Counted from the stretch's first letter, positions 28,362 through 37,849 are shown. The stretch is DNA of 64,000 bases from Streptomyces fulvoviolaceus (GCF_000718165.1 NZ_JOEY01000013.1:135956-199955), one strand, 5' to 3'. The notes: a model not told the origin generated them from the sequence alone. Program-made: numbers and translations.

Positions 28362-29723
28362 CTACAGAACCGGCAGGTTCTTCCGCAGCTCGAACGCGGT
28401 GACCTCCGAGCGGTACTCCTCCCACTCCTGCCGCTTGTTGCGGAGGAAGAAGTCGAAGACGTGCTCGCCCAGCGTCTCGGCGACCAGGTCGCTGCGCTCC
28501 ATCAGGGTGAGCGCCTCGCCCAGGTTCTGCGGCAGGGGCTCGATGCCCATCGCGCGGCGCTCGGCGTCGGAGAGGGCCCAGACGTCGTCCTCGGCGCCGG
28601 GCGGGAGCTCGTAGCCCTCCTCGACGCCCTTGAGGCCGGCGGCCAGGAGCATCGCGTACGCCAGGTACGGGTTGGCGCCGGAGTCGATCGAGCGGACCTC
28701 GATGCGGGCCGAGCCGGTCTTGCCGGGCTTGTACATCGGGACGCGGACCAGGGCGGAGCGGTTGTTGTGGCCCCAGCAGATGTACGAGGGGGCCTCGCCG
28801 CCGGCGCCCGCCGTGCGCTCGGAGCCGCCCCAGATGCGCTTGTAGGAGTTCACCCACTGGTTGGTGACGGCGGCGATCTCCGCCGCGTGCTTCAGCAGGC
28901 CCGCGATGAAGGAGCGGCCGACCTTGGAGAGCTGGTACTCCGCGCCCGACTCGTAGAAGGCGTTCCGGTCGCCCTCGAAGAGCGAGAGGTGCGTGTGCAT
29001 GCCCGAGCCCGGGTGCTCGGAGAACGGCTTCGGCATGAAGGTCGCCTGGACGCCCTGCTCCAGCGCCACCTGCTTCATGACCAGGCGGAACGTCATGATG
29101 TTGTCGGCCGTGGACAGTGCGTCCGCGTACCTCAGATCAATTTCCTGCTGACCCGGCGCGCCCTCGTGGTGGGAGAACTCGACCGAGATGCCCATCGACT
29201 CCAGCATGGTGATCGCCTGGCGGCGGAAGTCCATGCCGATGTTCTGGGGGGTGTGGTCGAAGTAGCCGGAGTTGTCGGCGGGCGTCGGGCGCGAGCCGTC
29301 CAGCGGGCGGTCCTTCAGCAGGAAGAACTCGATCTCCGGGTGGGTGTAGAAGGTGAAGCCCAGGTCGGACGTCCGGGCCAGGGCCCGCTTCAGCACATAC
29401 CTCGGGTCCGCGAAGGACGGGGAGCCGTCCGGCATGAGGATGTCGCAGAACATCCGGGCGGTGCCGGGGGCCTCCGCGCGCCACGGCAGGACCTGGAAGG
29501 TCGACGGGTCCGGCTTGGCGATCATGTCGGACTCGTATACACGGGCGAAGCCCTCGATCGCCGAGCCGTCGAAGCCGATGCCCTCGTCGAACGCCTGCTC
29601 CAGCTCGGCCGGGGCCACGGCCACGGACTTGAGGAAGCCCAGCACGTCCGTGAACCACAGCCGGACGAACCGGATGTCACGCTCCTCCAACGTCCGGAGC
29701 ACGAACTCCTGCTGCTTGTCCAT
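28362..29723 (-). CDS. glnA2: GlnA2-type glutamine synthetase (probable gamma-glutamylpolyamine synthetase)
   Basis: 453 residues of the glutamine synthetase fold: GFDGSAIEGFARV and the catalytic segments FTFYTHPEIEFFLL, EFSHHEGAPGQQEIDLRYAD and GSGMHTHLSLFEGD are present. No Tyr equivalent to the GlnE adenylylation site is obvious near residues 390-400. The sequence closely resembles Streptomyces GlnA2 as I recall it, reported to glutamylate polyamines rather than ammonia. The ATG at 29723 is chosen over 29738 because GGAAG lies just upstream and the family begins MDKQQEFVL. Repeat A follows the stop. Confidence 0.88.
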   Translation of the reverse strand: MDKQQEFVLRTLEERDIRFVRLWFTDVLGFLKSVAVAPAELEQAFDEGIGFDGSAIEGFARVYESDMIAKPDPSTFQVLPWRAEAPGTARMFCDILMPDGSPSFADPRYVLKRALARTSDLGFTFYTHPEIEFFLLKDRPLDGSRPTPADNSGYFDHTPQNIGMDFRRQAITMLESMGISVEFSHHEGAPGQQEIDLRYADALSTADNIMTFRLVMKQVALEQGVQATFMPKPFSEHPGSGMHTHLSLFEGDRNAFYESGAEYQLSKVGRSFIAGLLKHAAEIAAVTNQWVNSYKRIWGGSERTAGAGGEAPSYICWGHNNRSALVRVPMYKPGKTGSARIEVRSIDSGANPYLAYAMLLAAGLKGVEEGYELPPGAEDDVWALSDAERRAMGIEPLPQNLGEALTLMERSDLVAETLGEHVFDFFLRNKRQEWEEYRSEVTAFELRKNLPVL

Positions 29724-30075
29724 CTTCCGCTTCCCCATCCTTGCTGGTCAGGCCGCCTGTCTCCCTGTCCCGCAGGAGGCGGTCGGGCACCTGAGCATCA
29801 CACCACAACAGCATTTCATGCGCGTTGCGCACCTTGATCGCCCGGCCGACCTCGGCGTGAACGCCTGGCGTAGGGCAGATGTACTGCTCTGCCGACCATC
29901 TTGCCTGCTCGGACCGACATCCGTAATGCCGGGCGCCCCGCAACATCGCGCGGCGGGGTTCCGCCGGTACCCGATCTTCGGCCATTCCTGTGCCCGCCCT
30001 ACGAGAGACCACGCCTCCCCCACTACGATCGGCGAACCCGACCGGCACTCTTTCCCCCCTAGAAGGACACACCTC
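29724..30075. other. Divergent intergenic region, glnA2 and DUF3105 gene
   Basis: 352 bp without a convincing gene. It contains the palindrome TGCGC-GTT-GCGCA at 29819-29831, about 97 nt upstream of the glnA2 start, which could be a regulatory dyad. Promoters for both flanking genes must lie here, but I cannot fix their boxes. Confidence 0.35.
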
Positions 30076-30741
30076 ATGGGCACCGCCAACAAGAGCAGCA
30101 ACGCGACACGTAAGGCGCGCATAGAGGAGATGCGGCGCGCCGAGCAGGCCCGTGAGCGCCGCAACCGGATCCTCACCATCGCCGCGAGCGTGGTCGTCGT
30201 GGCCGGTCTCGTCGCCGGTGGGGTCGTCCTCGTGCGGTCGCAGTCGGACGACGACAGCAGCACGGCGGCCGACTCCAAGAACACGGGACGCTTCGTCACG
30301 GGCAAGGACGGCGTGAAGACCTGGTCGACGAAGCTCAGCCAGACCCACGTCACCAAGACCGTGAAGTACCCGGTGGAGCCCCCGGTGGGCGGTGACCACG
30401 ACAAGGTCTGGATGAACTGCAACGGCGACGTCTACACCAAGGCGATCAACAACATGAACGCCGTGCACTCGCTGGAGCACGGCGCCGTGTGGGTGACGTA
30501 CACCAGCAAGGCGTCGAAGGCGGACGTCGCCGCGCTGGCGGAGAAGGTGAAGAAGACGCCGTACACGCTGATGAGCCCGGACGACAAGCAGGCGGATCCG
30601 ATCATGCTCACGGCGTGGGGCAACCAGCGCACGGTGACGGGCGCGGACGACCCGAACGTCGACAAGTTCTTCGAGAAGTTCGTGCAGGGCGAGCAGACGC
30701 CCGAGCCGGGCGCGGCGTGCACGGGTGGTCTGTCGCAGTGA
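30076..30741 (+). CDS. Membrane-anchored DUF3105 protein
   Basis: 221 residues. A short charged cytoplasmic segment (KIEEMRRAEQ-like, very basic) and one membrane helix (LTIAASVVVVAGLVAGGVVL, about residues 33-52) precede an extracellular DUF3105 domain with YPVEPPVGGDHDKVWMNCNG and NAVHSLEHGAVWVTY. The conserved His and Cys residues in this domain suggest metal binding. The role is unknown; DUF3105 genes often accompany DUF305 genes, as here, where they overlap by 4 nt. AGAAGGA lies upstream of ATG 30076. Confidence 0.85.
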   Translation: MGTANKSSNATRKARIEEMRRAEQARERRNRILTIAASVVVVAGLVAGGVVLVRSQSDDDSSTAADSKNTGRFVTGKDGVKTWSTKLSQTHVTKTVKYPVEPPVGGDHDKVWMNCNGDVYTKAINNMNAVHSLEHGAVWVTYTSKASKADVAALAEKVKKTPYTLMSPDDKQADPIMLTAWGNQRTVTGADDPNVDKFFEKFVQGEQTPEPGAACTGGLSQ

Positions 30742-31355
30742 GGTTCGCCGGAGTCGCCGTGGCCGTGGCGGGCGTACTCGTCGCGGGCGGCGCGATCACC
30801 TATGCCGTCGCCGAGGACGGCGGCTCCCAGGGCGCCCCTTCCGCCGACTCCGCGGACGCCGGCTTCGCGCGCGACATGGCGGTGCACCACCAGCAGGCGG
30901 TCGAGATGTCGTACATCGTGCGCGACCGTACGGACGACGTGGAGGTGCGGCGCCTCGCGTACGACATCGCGCAGACGCAGGCGAACCAGCGCGGGATGCT
31001 GATCGGCTGGCTGGACCTGTGGGGGCTGCCGAAGGTGTCGGCCGATCCGCCGATGACGTGGATGGACATGGGTGACGCGCCCTCGGCCGGGGACGGGTCG
31101 CTGATGCCGGGGATGGCGACCGACAACGAGATGAAGAAGCTGGAGAAGCTGAACGGCAAACAGGCCGAGATCTTCTATCTGCAGCTGATGACGGACCATC
31201 ACAAGGGCGGCATCCACATGGCCGAGGGCTGTGTCGATAAATGCACAGTCGGCGTGGAGAAACGGCTCGCGCAAGGCATGGTCGACGCGCAGCAGTCGGA
31301 GATCTCCCTGATGACGGGCATGTTGAAGGAGCGGGGCGCGAAACCGCGTTCATAG
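30738..31355 (+). CDS. DUF305-family exported protein
   Basis: 205 residues from a GTG at 30738 that overlaps the previous stop by 4 nt (GTGA), so translation is coupled. An N-terminal membrane or signal segment (VAVAVAGVLVAGGAITYAVA) precedes a four-helix DUF305 domain with the conserved His motifs FARDMAVHHQQAVEM and MTDHHKGGIHMAEGCVD. These His/Met pairs are thought to bind metal, possibly copper. It is followed by an operator-like repeat array. Confidence 0.88.
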   Translation: MRFAGVAVAVAGVLVAGGAITYAVAEDGGSQGAPSADSADAGFARDMAVHHQQAVEMSYIVRDRTDDVEVRRLAYDIAQTQANQRGMLIGWLDLWGLPKVSADPPMTWMDMGDAPSAGDGSLMPGMATDNEMKKLEKLNGKQAEIFYLQLMTDHHKGGIHMAEGCVDKCTVGVEKRLAQGMVDAQQSEISLMTGMLKERGAKPRS

Positions 31356-31425
31356 AGGGTTAACCCTCGTCCGACGCCCGTAGCGGGTTATCCCTGAAAT
31401 GACCTTCATAGCGGGTTAACCCTCA
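31355..31425. promoter_or_regulatory. Three GGGTTAWCCC palindromes at exact 28-bp spacing
   Basis: GAGGGTTAACCCTC (core 31357-31366), GCGGGTTATCCCTG (core 31385-31394) and GCGGGTTAACCCTC (core 31413-31422) are nearly identical dyads starting exactly 28 bp apart. The first overlaps the DUF305 stop codon and the last ends 126 bp before the S53 protease start. They look like repeated binding sites for one dimeric regulator, or a processed transcript end. No known Streptomyces regulator consensus is recognised. Confidence 0.6.
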
Positions 31426-31550
31426 AATGGCCTTGTCATTAGGTTAATTGAGCTCTTCTTGGCATGCGCATTCCCCTGGCATGAACGGTTCATCGCAAGA
31501 GTGACCACCGTCGAGTGATCCACTCGTCCACGAACCGCACAGGGGGTTCC

Positions 31551-33497
31551 ATGAGATCCAACCGCGCCAAGGTGCGCGCCGGGGTGAGCATGGCGGCGAC
31601 ACTGCCGATGCTCGCGGGCGCGCTGGCGCTCGGCATACCCGCGGCGCACGCCGCGGACAACCCGGGCCGGGACACACTCGCGGGCACCAAGCCGGCATGG
31701 GCCACGACCAAGGCCGACAAGGGCGCCACGTCCGACAGCTCCCAGGTCTCCGCCCGGGTCTACCTCGCCGGTCAGGACGCGGCCGGTCTCGCCGCGTACG
31801 CGAAGGCCGTGTCCGACCCGGCCTCGGCGTCGTACGGCAAGTACCTGAGCGCCGCGCAGACGCAGGCCCGCTTCGGCGCTACGGCCGCCCAGGTGACCGC
31901 GGTGAAGTCCTGGCTGACGTCCGCCGGCCTGAAGGTCACGGACGTCACGCAGCACTATGTCGCCGTCAGCGGTGACGTGGCCGCCGCCGAGAAGGCGTTC
32001 GGCACCCAGCTGCACAACTACACCAAGGGGTCGAAGACCTACCGCGCGCCCGCCAGGGCGGCCTCCGCGCCGGACAGCCTCAACGGCGCCGTCCTGACCG
32101 TGACCGGCCTGGACAACGCGCCGCACAAGGCGAGCTCCAAGGAGCAGCTGCCGCCGCCGGACGCCGTGTTCAAGAACGCCGGGCCGTTCTCCTCGTACTA
32201 CGGCTCGAACGTCGCGAGCACGCTGCCGGACGCCTATGGCGGCAAGATCCCGTACGCCGTGCAGGGCTACACGGGCAAGCAGCTGCGCGCCGCCTACGGT
32301 GCGGGCAGCTACACGGGCAAGGGGGTCCGCGTCGCCATCACCGACGCGTACGCCTCCCCGACCATCGCCTACGACGCGGCCACCTACGCGAAGAAGCACG
32401 GCGACGCGGCCTACACCAGCGGCCAGCTGCGCCAGGTCCTGCCCAAGAAGTACACGCACACCGCCGCCGACGAGTGCAACGCGGCCGGCTGGTACGGCGA
32501 GGAGACCCTCGACGTCGAGGCCGTGCACGCGGTCGCGCCGGCCGCGAGCATCACGTACGTGGGCGCCTCGTCCTGCATGGACGACGACCTGCTCGACTCG
32601 CTCGGCAAGATCGTCGACAACCACCTGGCCGACCTCGTCTCCAACTCCTGGGGCGACATCGAGGCCAACCAGACGCCGGACCTCGCGGCCGCCTACGACC
32701 AGGTCTTCCAGCTGGGCGCGGTCGAGGGCATCGGCTTCTACTTCTCCTCCGGCGACAACGGCGACGAGGTCGCCAACACCGGGACGAAGCAGGTCGACAC
32801 CCCGGCCAACTCGGCGTGGGTGACGGCGGTCGGCGGCACCTCGCTGGCCGTCGGCAAGGGCGACACGTACCTGTGGGAGACCGGCTGGGGCACCGACAAG
32901 GCCGTGCTGTCCGACGACGGCAAGAGCTGGACCGACTTCCCCGGCGCGTTCACCTCGGGTGCGGGCGGCGGCACCAGTGCGACGGTCGCCGAGCCCTTCT
33001 ACCAGAAGGGTGTCGTCCCGAACGCGCTCGCCACGGCCAACAGCGCCGCCGGCAACCGCGTCGTCCCGGACATCTCCGCGATCGCCGACCCGAACACCGG
33101 TTTCAAGGTCGGCCAGACGCAGACCTTCCCGGACGGGTCGCAGCAGTACAGCGAGTACCGCATCGGCGGCACCTCGCTGGCCTCTCCGGTGATCGCGGCC
33201 GTCCAGGCCCTGGCCCAGGAGGCGCGCGGCGGCAAGGCGATCGGCTTCGCCAACCCGTCGATCTACGCCAGGTACGGCTCGAAGGCCTACCACGACGTCA
33301 CGGACAACCCGACGGGCTCCGGCCTGGGGGTCGCCCGCGTCGACTTCACCAACGGCTATGACGCGTCGGAGGGTCTGATCACCTCCGTCCGCTCCCTCGG
33401 CAAGGACAGCTCGCTGTCCGCGGTGAAGGGCTACGACGACGTCACCGGCGTGGGTACGCCCGCGGGCGGCTACGTCGAGTCGTACCGCCGTCGCTGA
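31551..33497 (+). CDS. S53-family (sedolisin) secreted protease
   Basis: 648 residues. A signal peptide (ending near AHA at residue 35) precedes a pro-domain (about 45-190) and a catalytic domain with the sedolisin residues: YGEETLDVEAVHAVAP carries the Glu/Asp pair, LVSNSWGD the oxyanion Asp, and RIGGTSLASPVIAAVQ the nucleophilic Ser. These are subtilisin-fold serine-carboxyl peptidases active at acid pH outside the cell. The ATG at 31551 follows AGGGGG, and the three-palindrome array lies upstream. Confidence 0.92.
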   Translation: MRSNRAKVRAGVSMAATLPMLAGALALGIPAAHAADNPGRDTLAGTKPAWATTKADKGATSDSSQVSARVYLAGQDAAGLAAYAKAVSDPASASYGKYLSAAQTQARFGATAAQVTAVKSWLTSAGLKVTDVTQHYVAVSGDVAAAEKAFGTQLHNYTKGSKTYRAPARAASAPDSLNGAVLTVTGLDNAPHKASSKEQLPPPDAVFKNAGPFSSYYGSNVASTLPDAYGGKIPYAVQGYTGKQLRAAYGAGSYTGKGVRVAITDAYASPTIAYDAATYAKKHGDAAYTSGQLRQVLPKKYTHTAADECNAAGWYGEETLDVEAVHAVAPAASITYVGASSCMDDDLLDSLGKIVDNHLADLVSNSWGDIEANQTPDLAAAYDQVFQLGAVEGIGFYFSSGDNGDEVANTGTKQVDTPANSAWVTAVGGTSLAVGKGDTYLWETGWGTDKAVLSDDGKSWTDFPGAFTSGAGGGTSATVAEPFYQKGVVPNALATANSAAGNRVVPDISAIADPNTGFKVGQTQTFPDGSQQYSEYRIGGTSLASPVIAAVQALAQEARGGKAIGFANPSIYARYGSKAYHDVTDNPTGSGLGVARVDFTNGYDASEGLITSVRSLGKDSSLSAVKGYDDVTGVGTPAGGYVESYRRR

Positions 33498-33515
33498 GTC
33501 CCGCTCGGCAGGTGT

Positions 33516-33546
33516 GCGCCCGCTCTCCCTTCGGGAGGGCGGGCGC
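33516..33546 (+). terminator. GC-rich hairpin after the S53 protease
   Basis: GCGCCCGCTCTCCC and GGGAGGGCGGGCGC form a 14-pair stem containing one G-T pair, closed by a 3-nt loop. It starts 18 nt after the protease stop at 33497. Confidence 0.65.
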
Positions 33547-33579
33547 GCTCGTATACCCGGCGGGGGTAGGGTGCCGGGC

Positions 33580-34008
33580 ATGACCGGATCGAGGAGAGCG
33601 ACGTACGGGCGGCTGCTGCTGTTCGCCGTGCTGCTCCTCGGGGTCGTGACGATGCACACGCTGGGGCATCCTTCGGAGCACGGTTCTGGGGCTCATTCGT
33701 CAGTCGCGATGCCTGAGTCGGTCGTGATGCACGAGTCGGTCGTGATGCACGAGTCGGTCGTGATGCCTGAGGGGCATGCGCCGGCGGCGAGTTCCGAGCG
33801 GCCTCCGATGGACGGCATGGACCCGTCGTCCATGTGCCTGGCGGTGCTGGGCGCCTTCACGCTCGTACTCCTGCTCTCGACGGCGCTCGGTGGCACGCGG
33901 CCGGGGCACCTCCGCCCGCCCTCTCTCACGCGCCTGCTCCGGGCCCTGTGGCCCAACCCTCCCCCTCCCAGACGCCTCCTGTCCCGTCTGTCGGTGCTGC
34001 GCATCTAG
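33580..34008 (+). CDS. DUF6153-like small membrane protein with Met/His-rich repeat
   Basis: 142 residues from the ATG at 33580. One N-terminal membrane helix (LLLFAVLLLGVVTMHTLGHP), a periplasm-side Met/His-rich stretch with three tandem SVVMHE-like hexapeptides, and a second helix (SMCLAVLGAFTLVLLLSTAL) precede a basic C-terminal tail. Met/His clusters of this kind usually bind Cu(I)/Cu(II). It sits directly upstream of a multicopper oxidase, so a copper-handling role at the membrane is likely. Confidence 0.72.
   Translation: MTGSRRATYGRLLLFAVLLLGVVTMHTLGHPSEHGSGAHSSVAMPESVVMHESVVMHESVVMPEGHAPAASSERPPMDGMDPSSMCLAVLGAFTLVLLLSTALGGTRPGHLRPPSLTRLLRALWPNPPPPRRLLSRLSVLRI
33711..33764 (+). repeat. 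Three tandem 18-bp units encoding Met/His hexapeptides
   Basis: Units at 33711, 33729 and 33747 (GCACGAGTCGGTCGTGAT with small changes) encode successive ESVVM-H/P residues inside the DUF6153-like protein. Near-identity of units suggests recent slippage or selection for copy number. Confidence 0.85.
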
Positions 34009-34136
34009 GCCTGCGCACCGGCTGTTTCGGTATGCCCTCCGCCGAGTGGGAACCTCCGCGCCGCGAGCGGTGTACCAGAAGCAGCAGATGCGTCCAGGCC
34101 TTTCACCAGCAACTCACGACGAGGTGTCCGTAAGTC

Positions 34137-35705
34137 ATGCGTACTCCCACGCGCCGCTCCGTACTCGGCGCATCGATCGCCGTCACAGGGACGGGAATCC
34201 TGGCCGCCTGCTCCGGCTCGGGCGGCCACTCGGGCCACAGCGGCTCCACGGCAAGCACACCCCAGGGCTACGTCGATCCGGTGGGCGCGGAGGTCGCCGC
34301 CGCCGAGAAGAAGCGCACCGCCGACGGCGCGGTCCGCGAGGTCCGGCTCACCGCCGCCGCGAGCTCGCTCGACCTCGGCGAACGCACCGTCAGGTCCTGG
34401 GCGTACGGCGGTGAGCTGCCCGGCAAGGAGGTCCGCGTCACCGCCGGCGACACCCTCGCCCTCACCCTCGCCAACCACCTCCCCGACGCCACCTCCCTGC
34501 ACTGGCACGGCCTCGCCCTGCGCAACGACATGGACGGCGTCCCCGGCCTCACCCAGCCCCCCGTCAAGCCCGGCGCCGAGTTCACCTACCGCTTCAAGGT
34601 GCCGCAGGCGGGCACGTACTGGTTCCACCCGCACTCGGGCGTGCAACAGGACCGCGGGCTGTACGCACCGCTGATCGTCGAGGACCCCAAGGAGCCCCTC
34701 TCGTACGACAGTGAGTGGGTGGTCGTGCTCGACGACTGGGTCGACGGAGTGGACGGGTCGACGCCGGACGCGGTGCTGAAGGAGTTGAGCGGCGGCATGG
34801 GCGGCGGTGGCGGCCACGAGGGCCACGACATGTCGGGGATGTCGATGTCCGAGGACGCCTCCCCCTCCGGCCCCTCCCGCATGCTGATGGGCGCCGAGAG
34901 CGAGCTGCTGGGCGGGGACGCCGGCGATGTCGCGTATCCGTACTACCTGGTCAACGGGCGTACGGCGAAGGCCCCTTCGGTCTTCCGCGCCCGTCCCGGG
35001 GACCGGATCCGGATCCGGTTGATCAACGCCGGTGGGGACACGGCCTTCCGGGTCGCCCTCGGCGGGCACGAGATGACGGTGACGCACACGGACGGCTTCC
35101 CGGTGCGGCACGCGAAGACGGACGCGCTGCTGCTGGGCATGGGCGAGCGGTACGACGTCCTGGTGACGGCCGGGGACGGCGTCTTCCCGCTGACCGCACT
35201 CGCCGAGGGCAAGAAGGCGTCGGCGATGGCACTGCTGCGCACCGGCGGGGGTACCGCACCCGCCGCGTCCGTGCGCCCGAAGGAACTGGACGGAAAGCTC
35301 CTGACGGCGGACAAGCTGAGGGCGGCGGAGTCCGTGACACTCCCGTCGAAGGAACCGGACCGGACGATCCGGATCCGGCTGACCGGCGGTATGGCCAAGT
35401 ACAACTGGGCGTTCGACAAGAAGCCGTACACCGCCCGGCAGCGGCACCCGGTGCGGGCCGGTGAGCGGGTCCGGCTCGAGTTCTCCAACTCGACGACCAT
35501 GTGGCACCCCCTCCACCTCCACGGCCACACCTTCGGCCTGGCCAACGTGCTGGGAGGCCCGCGCAAGGACACGGCGATCGTGCTGCCCAACGGCACGCTC
35601 ACGGTCGACTTCGACGCCGACAATCCAGGGCTGTGGATGATCCACTGCCACAACGTCTATCACTCGGAGGCAGGAATGATGACGGTGCTGGGTTACCGGA
35701 GCTGA
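34137..35705 (+). CDS. Tat-exported multicopper oxidase (CueO/CopA-type)
   Basis: 522 residues. The N-terminus has a Tat motif (TRRSVLG) and a lipobox-like LAAC. Copper motifs are in order: SLHWHGLALRNDMDGVPG, TYWFHPHSGVQQDRGL, WHPLHLHGHTFG and the T1/T2-type ending MIHCHNVYHSEAGMM. A Met/His-rich insert (GHEGHDMSGMSMSED, about residues 223-240) resembles copper-sensing inserts of CueO/PcoA. It oxidises Cu(I) or phenolics outside the membrane and probably protects against copper. The DUF6153-like gene is immediately upstream. Confidence 0.92.
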   Translation: MRTPTRRSVLGASIAVTGTGILAACSGSGGHSGHSGSTASTPQGYVDPVGAEVAAAEKKRTADGAVREVRLTAAASSLDLGERTVRSWAYGGELPGKEVRVTAGDTLALTLANHLPDATSLHWHGLALRNDMDGVPGLTQPPVKPGAEFTYRFKVPQAGTYWFHPHSGVQQDRGLYAPLIVEDPKEPLSYDSEWVVVLDDWVDGVDGSTPDAVLKELSGGMGGGGGHEGHDMSGMSMSEDASPSGPSRMLMGAESELLGGDAGDVAYPYYLVNGRTAKAPSVFRARPGDRIRIRLINAGGDTAFRVALGGHEMTVTHTDGFPVRHAKTDALLLGMGERYDVLVTAGDGVFPLTALAEGKKASAMALLRTGGGTAPAASVRPKELDGKLLTADKLRAAESVTLPSKEPDRTIRIRLTGGMAKYNWAFDKKPYTARQRHPVRAGERVRLEFSNSTTMWHPLHLHGHTFGLANVLGGPRKDTAIVLPNGTLTVDFDADNPGLWMIHCHNVYHSEAGMMTVLGYRS

Positions 35706-35782
35706 GGGCGCAGGGTGCGGGGCGTGGGGTGCCCCGCACCCCGCACCACCCATCGCGTCGCTCTGACGATTACACTGAGCCC

Positions 35783-37822
35783 GTGCCTGACTTGAACTTC
35801 TGGTCGATCTATCAGCACGGCTTCGCACGCGTCGCCGCATGTACGGGTCACACCGTCATCGCGGACCCGCATGCCAACGCCGAAGCTGTCCTGCGCCACG
35901 CGCGCCGATGCGCCGAGGAGGGTGTCGCCGTCGCCGTCTTCCCGGAGATGGGGCTGTGCGGCTACTCGATCGAGGACCTGCTGCTGCAGGACGCGTTGCT
36001 CGATCAGGTCGAGGAGGCGCTCCAGGAGGTGGTGGCCGGGTCGGCGGACCTGCTGCCGCTCCTGGTCGTCGGTGCCCCGCTGCGCCACCGCAACCGGATC
36101 TACAACTGCGCGGTGATCGTGCACCGCGGCCGCGTCCTCGGTGCCGTGCCCAAGTCGTATCCCCCGAACTACCGGGAGTTCTACGAGCGTCGGCAGATCG
36201 CCGACGGCGCCGACGAGCGCGGCGGGTCGATCCGCGTCGGCGGGGAGGCCGTGCCGTTCGGCGTGGATCTGCTGTTCGCGGCCCAGGACGTCCCCGGGCT
36301 CGTGCTGCACGCCGAGATCTGCGAGGACATGTGGGTGCCGGTGCCGCCCAGCGCCGAGGCGGCCCTCGCCGGTGCGACCCTCCTCGTCAATCTCTCCGGC
36401 AGCCCGATCACGGTCGGGCGGGCCGAGGACCGCAAGCTGCTGTGCCGCTCGGCGTCCACCCGCTGCCTCGCCGCGTACGTCTACGCGGCGGCCGGCCTCG
36501 GCGAGTCGACCACCGACCTGTCCTGGGACGGCCAGGCCATGGTCTTCGAGAACGGCACACTGCTGGCCGAGACCGAGCGGTTCCCGCTCGGCGACGAGTA
36601 CGCGATCGCCGACGTGGACCTCGACCTGCTGCGGCAGGAGCGGCAGCGGATGGGCACGTTCGACGACAACCGCCGTACGCACCGCGGGCGGACCGACGAC
36701 TTCCGGACGGTCGGGTTCGAGCTCGATCCGCCGCTCACCGACCTGGGGCTGCGCCGGCGCCTGGAGCGCTTCCCGTTCGTGCCGGCCGACGCCGAGCGTC
36801 TCGCCCTGGACTGCTACGAGGCGTACAACATCCAGGTCGAGGGCCTCCAGCAGCGACTGGCGGCGATCGGCGGCCCGAAGGTGGTCATCGGGGTGTCCGG
36901 CGGCCTCGACTCCACGCACGCGCTGATCGTCGCCGCCCGCGCGATGGACCGCGCGGGCCGACCGCGCAGCGACATCCTGGCCTGGACGCTGCCCGGCTTC
37001 GCCACCAGCGACCACACCAAGGACAACGCCCACGCGCTGATGCGTGCGATCGGCGTCACCGCGGCCGAGCTGGACATCACGCCGACCGCGCGGCTGATGC
37101 TGAAGGAGATGGGCCACCCGTTCGCGTCCGGCGAGCCTGTGTACGACGTCACCTTCGAGAACGTGCAGGCGGGCCTGCGCACCGACTACCTGTTCCGGCT
37201 CGCCAACCAGCGCGGCGGCATCGTGCTCGGCACCGGTGACCTGTCGGAGCTGGCGCTCGGCTGGTCCACGTACGGCGTGGGCGACCAGATGAGCCACTAC
37301 AACGTCAACTCCGGTGTGCCGAAGACGCTGATCCAGCACCTGATCCGGTGGGTCATCAGCAGCGGCCAGTTCGACGAGGAGACCGGCAAGATCCTCGCCG
37401 CGATCCTCGACACGGAGATCAGCCCGGAGCTGGTGCCGGGCGAGGAGATGCAGTCCACCGAGTCCAAGATCGGGCCGTACGCGCTGCACGACTTCACGCT
37501 GTTCCATGTGCTGCGGTACGGGTTCCGGCCGTCGAAGATCGCGTTCCTGGCGTGGCATGCGTGGCACGACGTGGAGGGCGGCGCCTGGCCGCCGGGGTTC
37601 CCCGAGGCCAAGCGGGTGGCGTACGAGCTGCCGGAGATCCGGCGCTGGCTGGAGGTCTTCTGCCGTCGGTTCTTCGCGTTCGCGCAGTTCAAGCGGTCGG
37701 CGATGCCGAACGGGCCGAAGGTGTCGGCCGGGGGTTCACTCTCGCCGCGCGGTGACTGGCGGGCGCCGTCCGACAGCTCGGCGACCGCGTGGCTGCGGGA
37801 TCTTGCCCGCTTCGACATGTAG
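35783..37822 (+). CDS. nadE: Glutamine-dependent NAD+ synthetase
   Basis: 679 residues, the usual size for the two-domain enzyme. The N-terminal nitrilase-type glutaminase has the Glu-Lys-Cys triad in FPEMGLCGYS, PKSYPPNYREFYE and AEICEDMW. The C-terminal synthetase has the PP-loop SGGLDSTHA. It converts nicotinic acid adenine dinucleotide to NAD+ using glutamine-derived ammonia channelled between domains. The GTG at 35783 fits the conserved start MPDLNFWSIYQHGF. It stands alone in this region. Confidence 0.95.
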   Translation: MPDLNFWSIYQHGFARVAACTGHTVIADPHANAEAVLRHARRCAEEGVAVAVFPEMGLCGYSIEDLLLQDALLDQVEEALQEVVAGSADLLPLLVVGAPLRHRNRIYNCAVIVHRGRVLGAVPKSYPPNYREFYERRQIADGADERGGSIRVGGEAVPFGVDLLFAAQDVPGLVLHAEICEDMWVPVPPSAEAALAGATLLVNLSGSPITVGRAEDRKLLCRSASTRCLAAYVYAAAGLGESTTDLSWDGQAMVFENGTLLAETERFPLGDEYAIADVDLDLLRQERQRMGTFDDNRRTHRGRTDDFRTVGFELDPPLTDLGLRRRLERFPFVPADAERLALDCYEAYNIQVEGLQQRLAAIGGPKVVIGVSGGLDSTHALIVAARAMDRAGRPRSDILAWTLPGFATSDHTKDNAHALMRAIGVTAAELDITPTARLMLKEMGHPFASGEPVYDVTFENVQAGLRTDYLFRLANQRGGIVLGTGDLSELALGWSTYGVGDQMSHYNVNSGVPKTLIQHLIRWVISSGQFDEETGKILAAILDTEISPELVPGEEMQSTESKIGPYALHDFTLFHVLRYGFRPSKIAFLAWHAWHDVEGGAWPPGFPEAKRVAYELPEIRRWLEVFCRRFFAFAQFKRSAMPNGPKVSAGGSLSPRGDWRAPSDSSATAWLRDLARFDM

Positions 37823-37849
37823 CTGCGGGTGAGTGGGGGTGCGCGTCCC

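Noticed and set aside
31355..31425. CRISPR-like array.
   Set aside because: Only three short palindromes, spacers are partly conserved rather than unique, and there are no cas genes.
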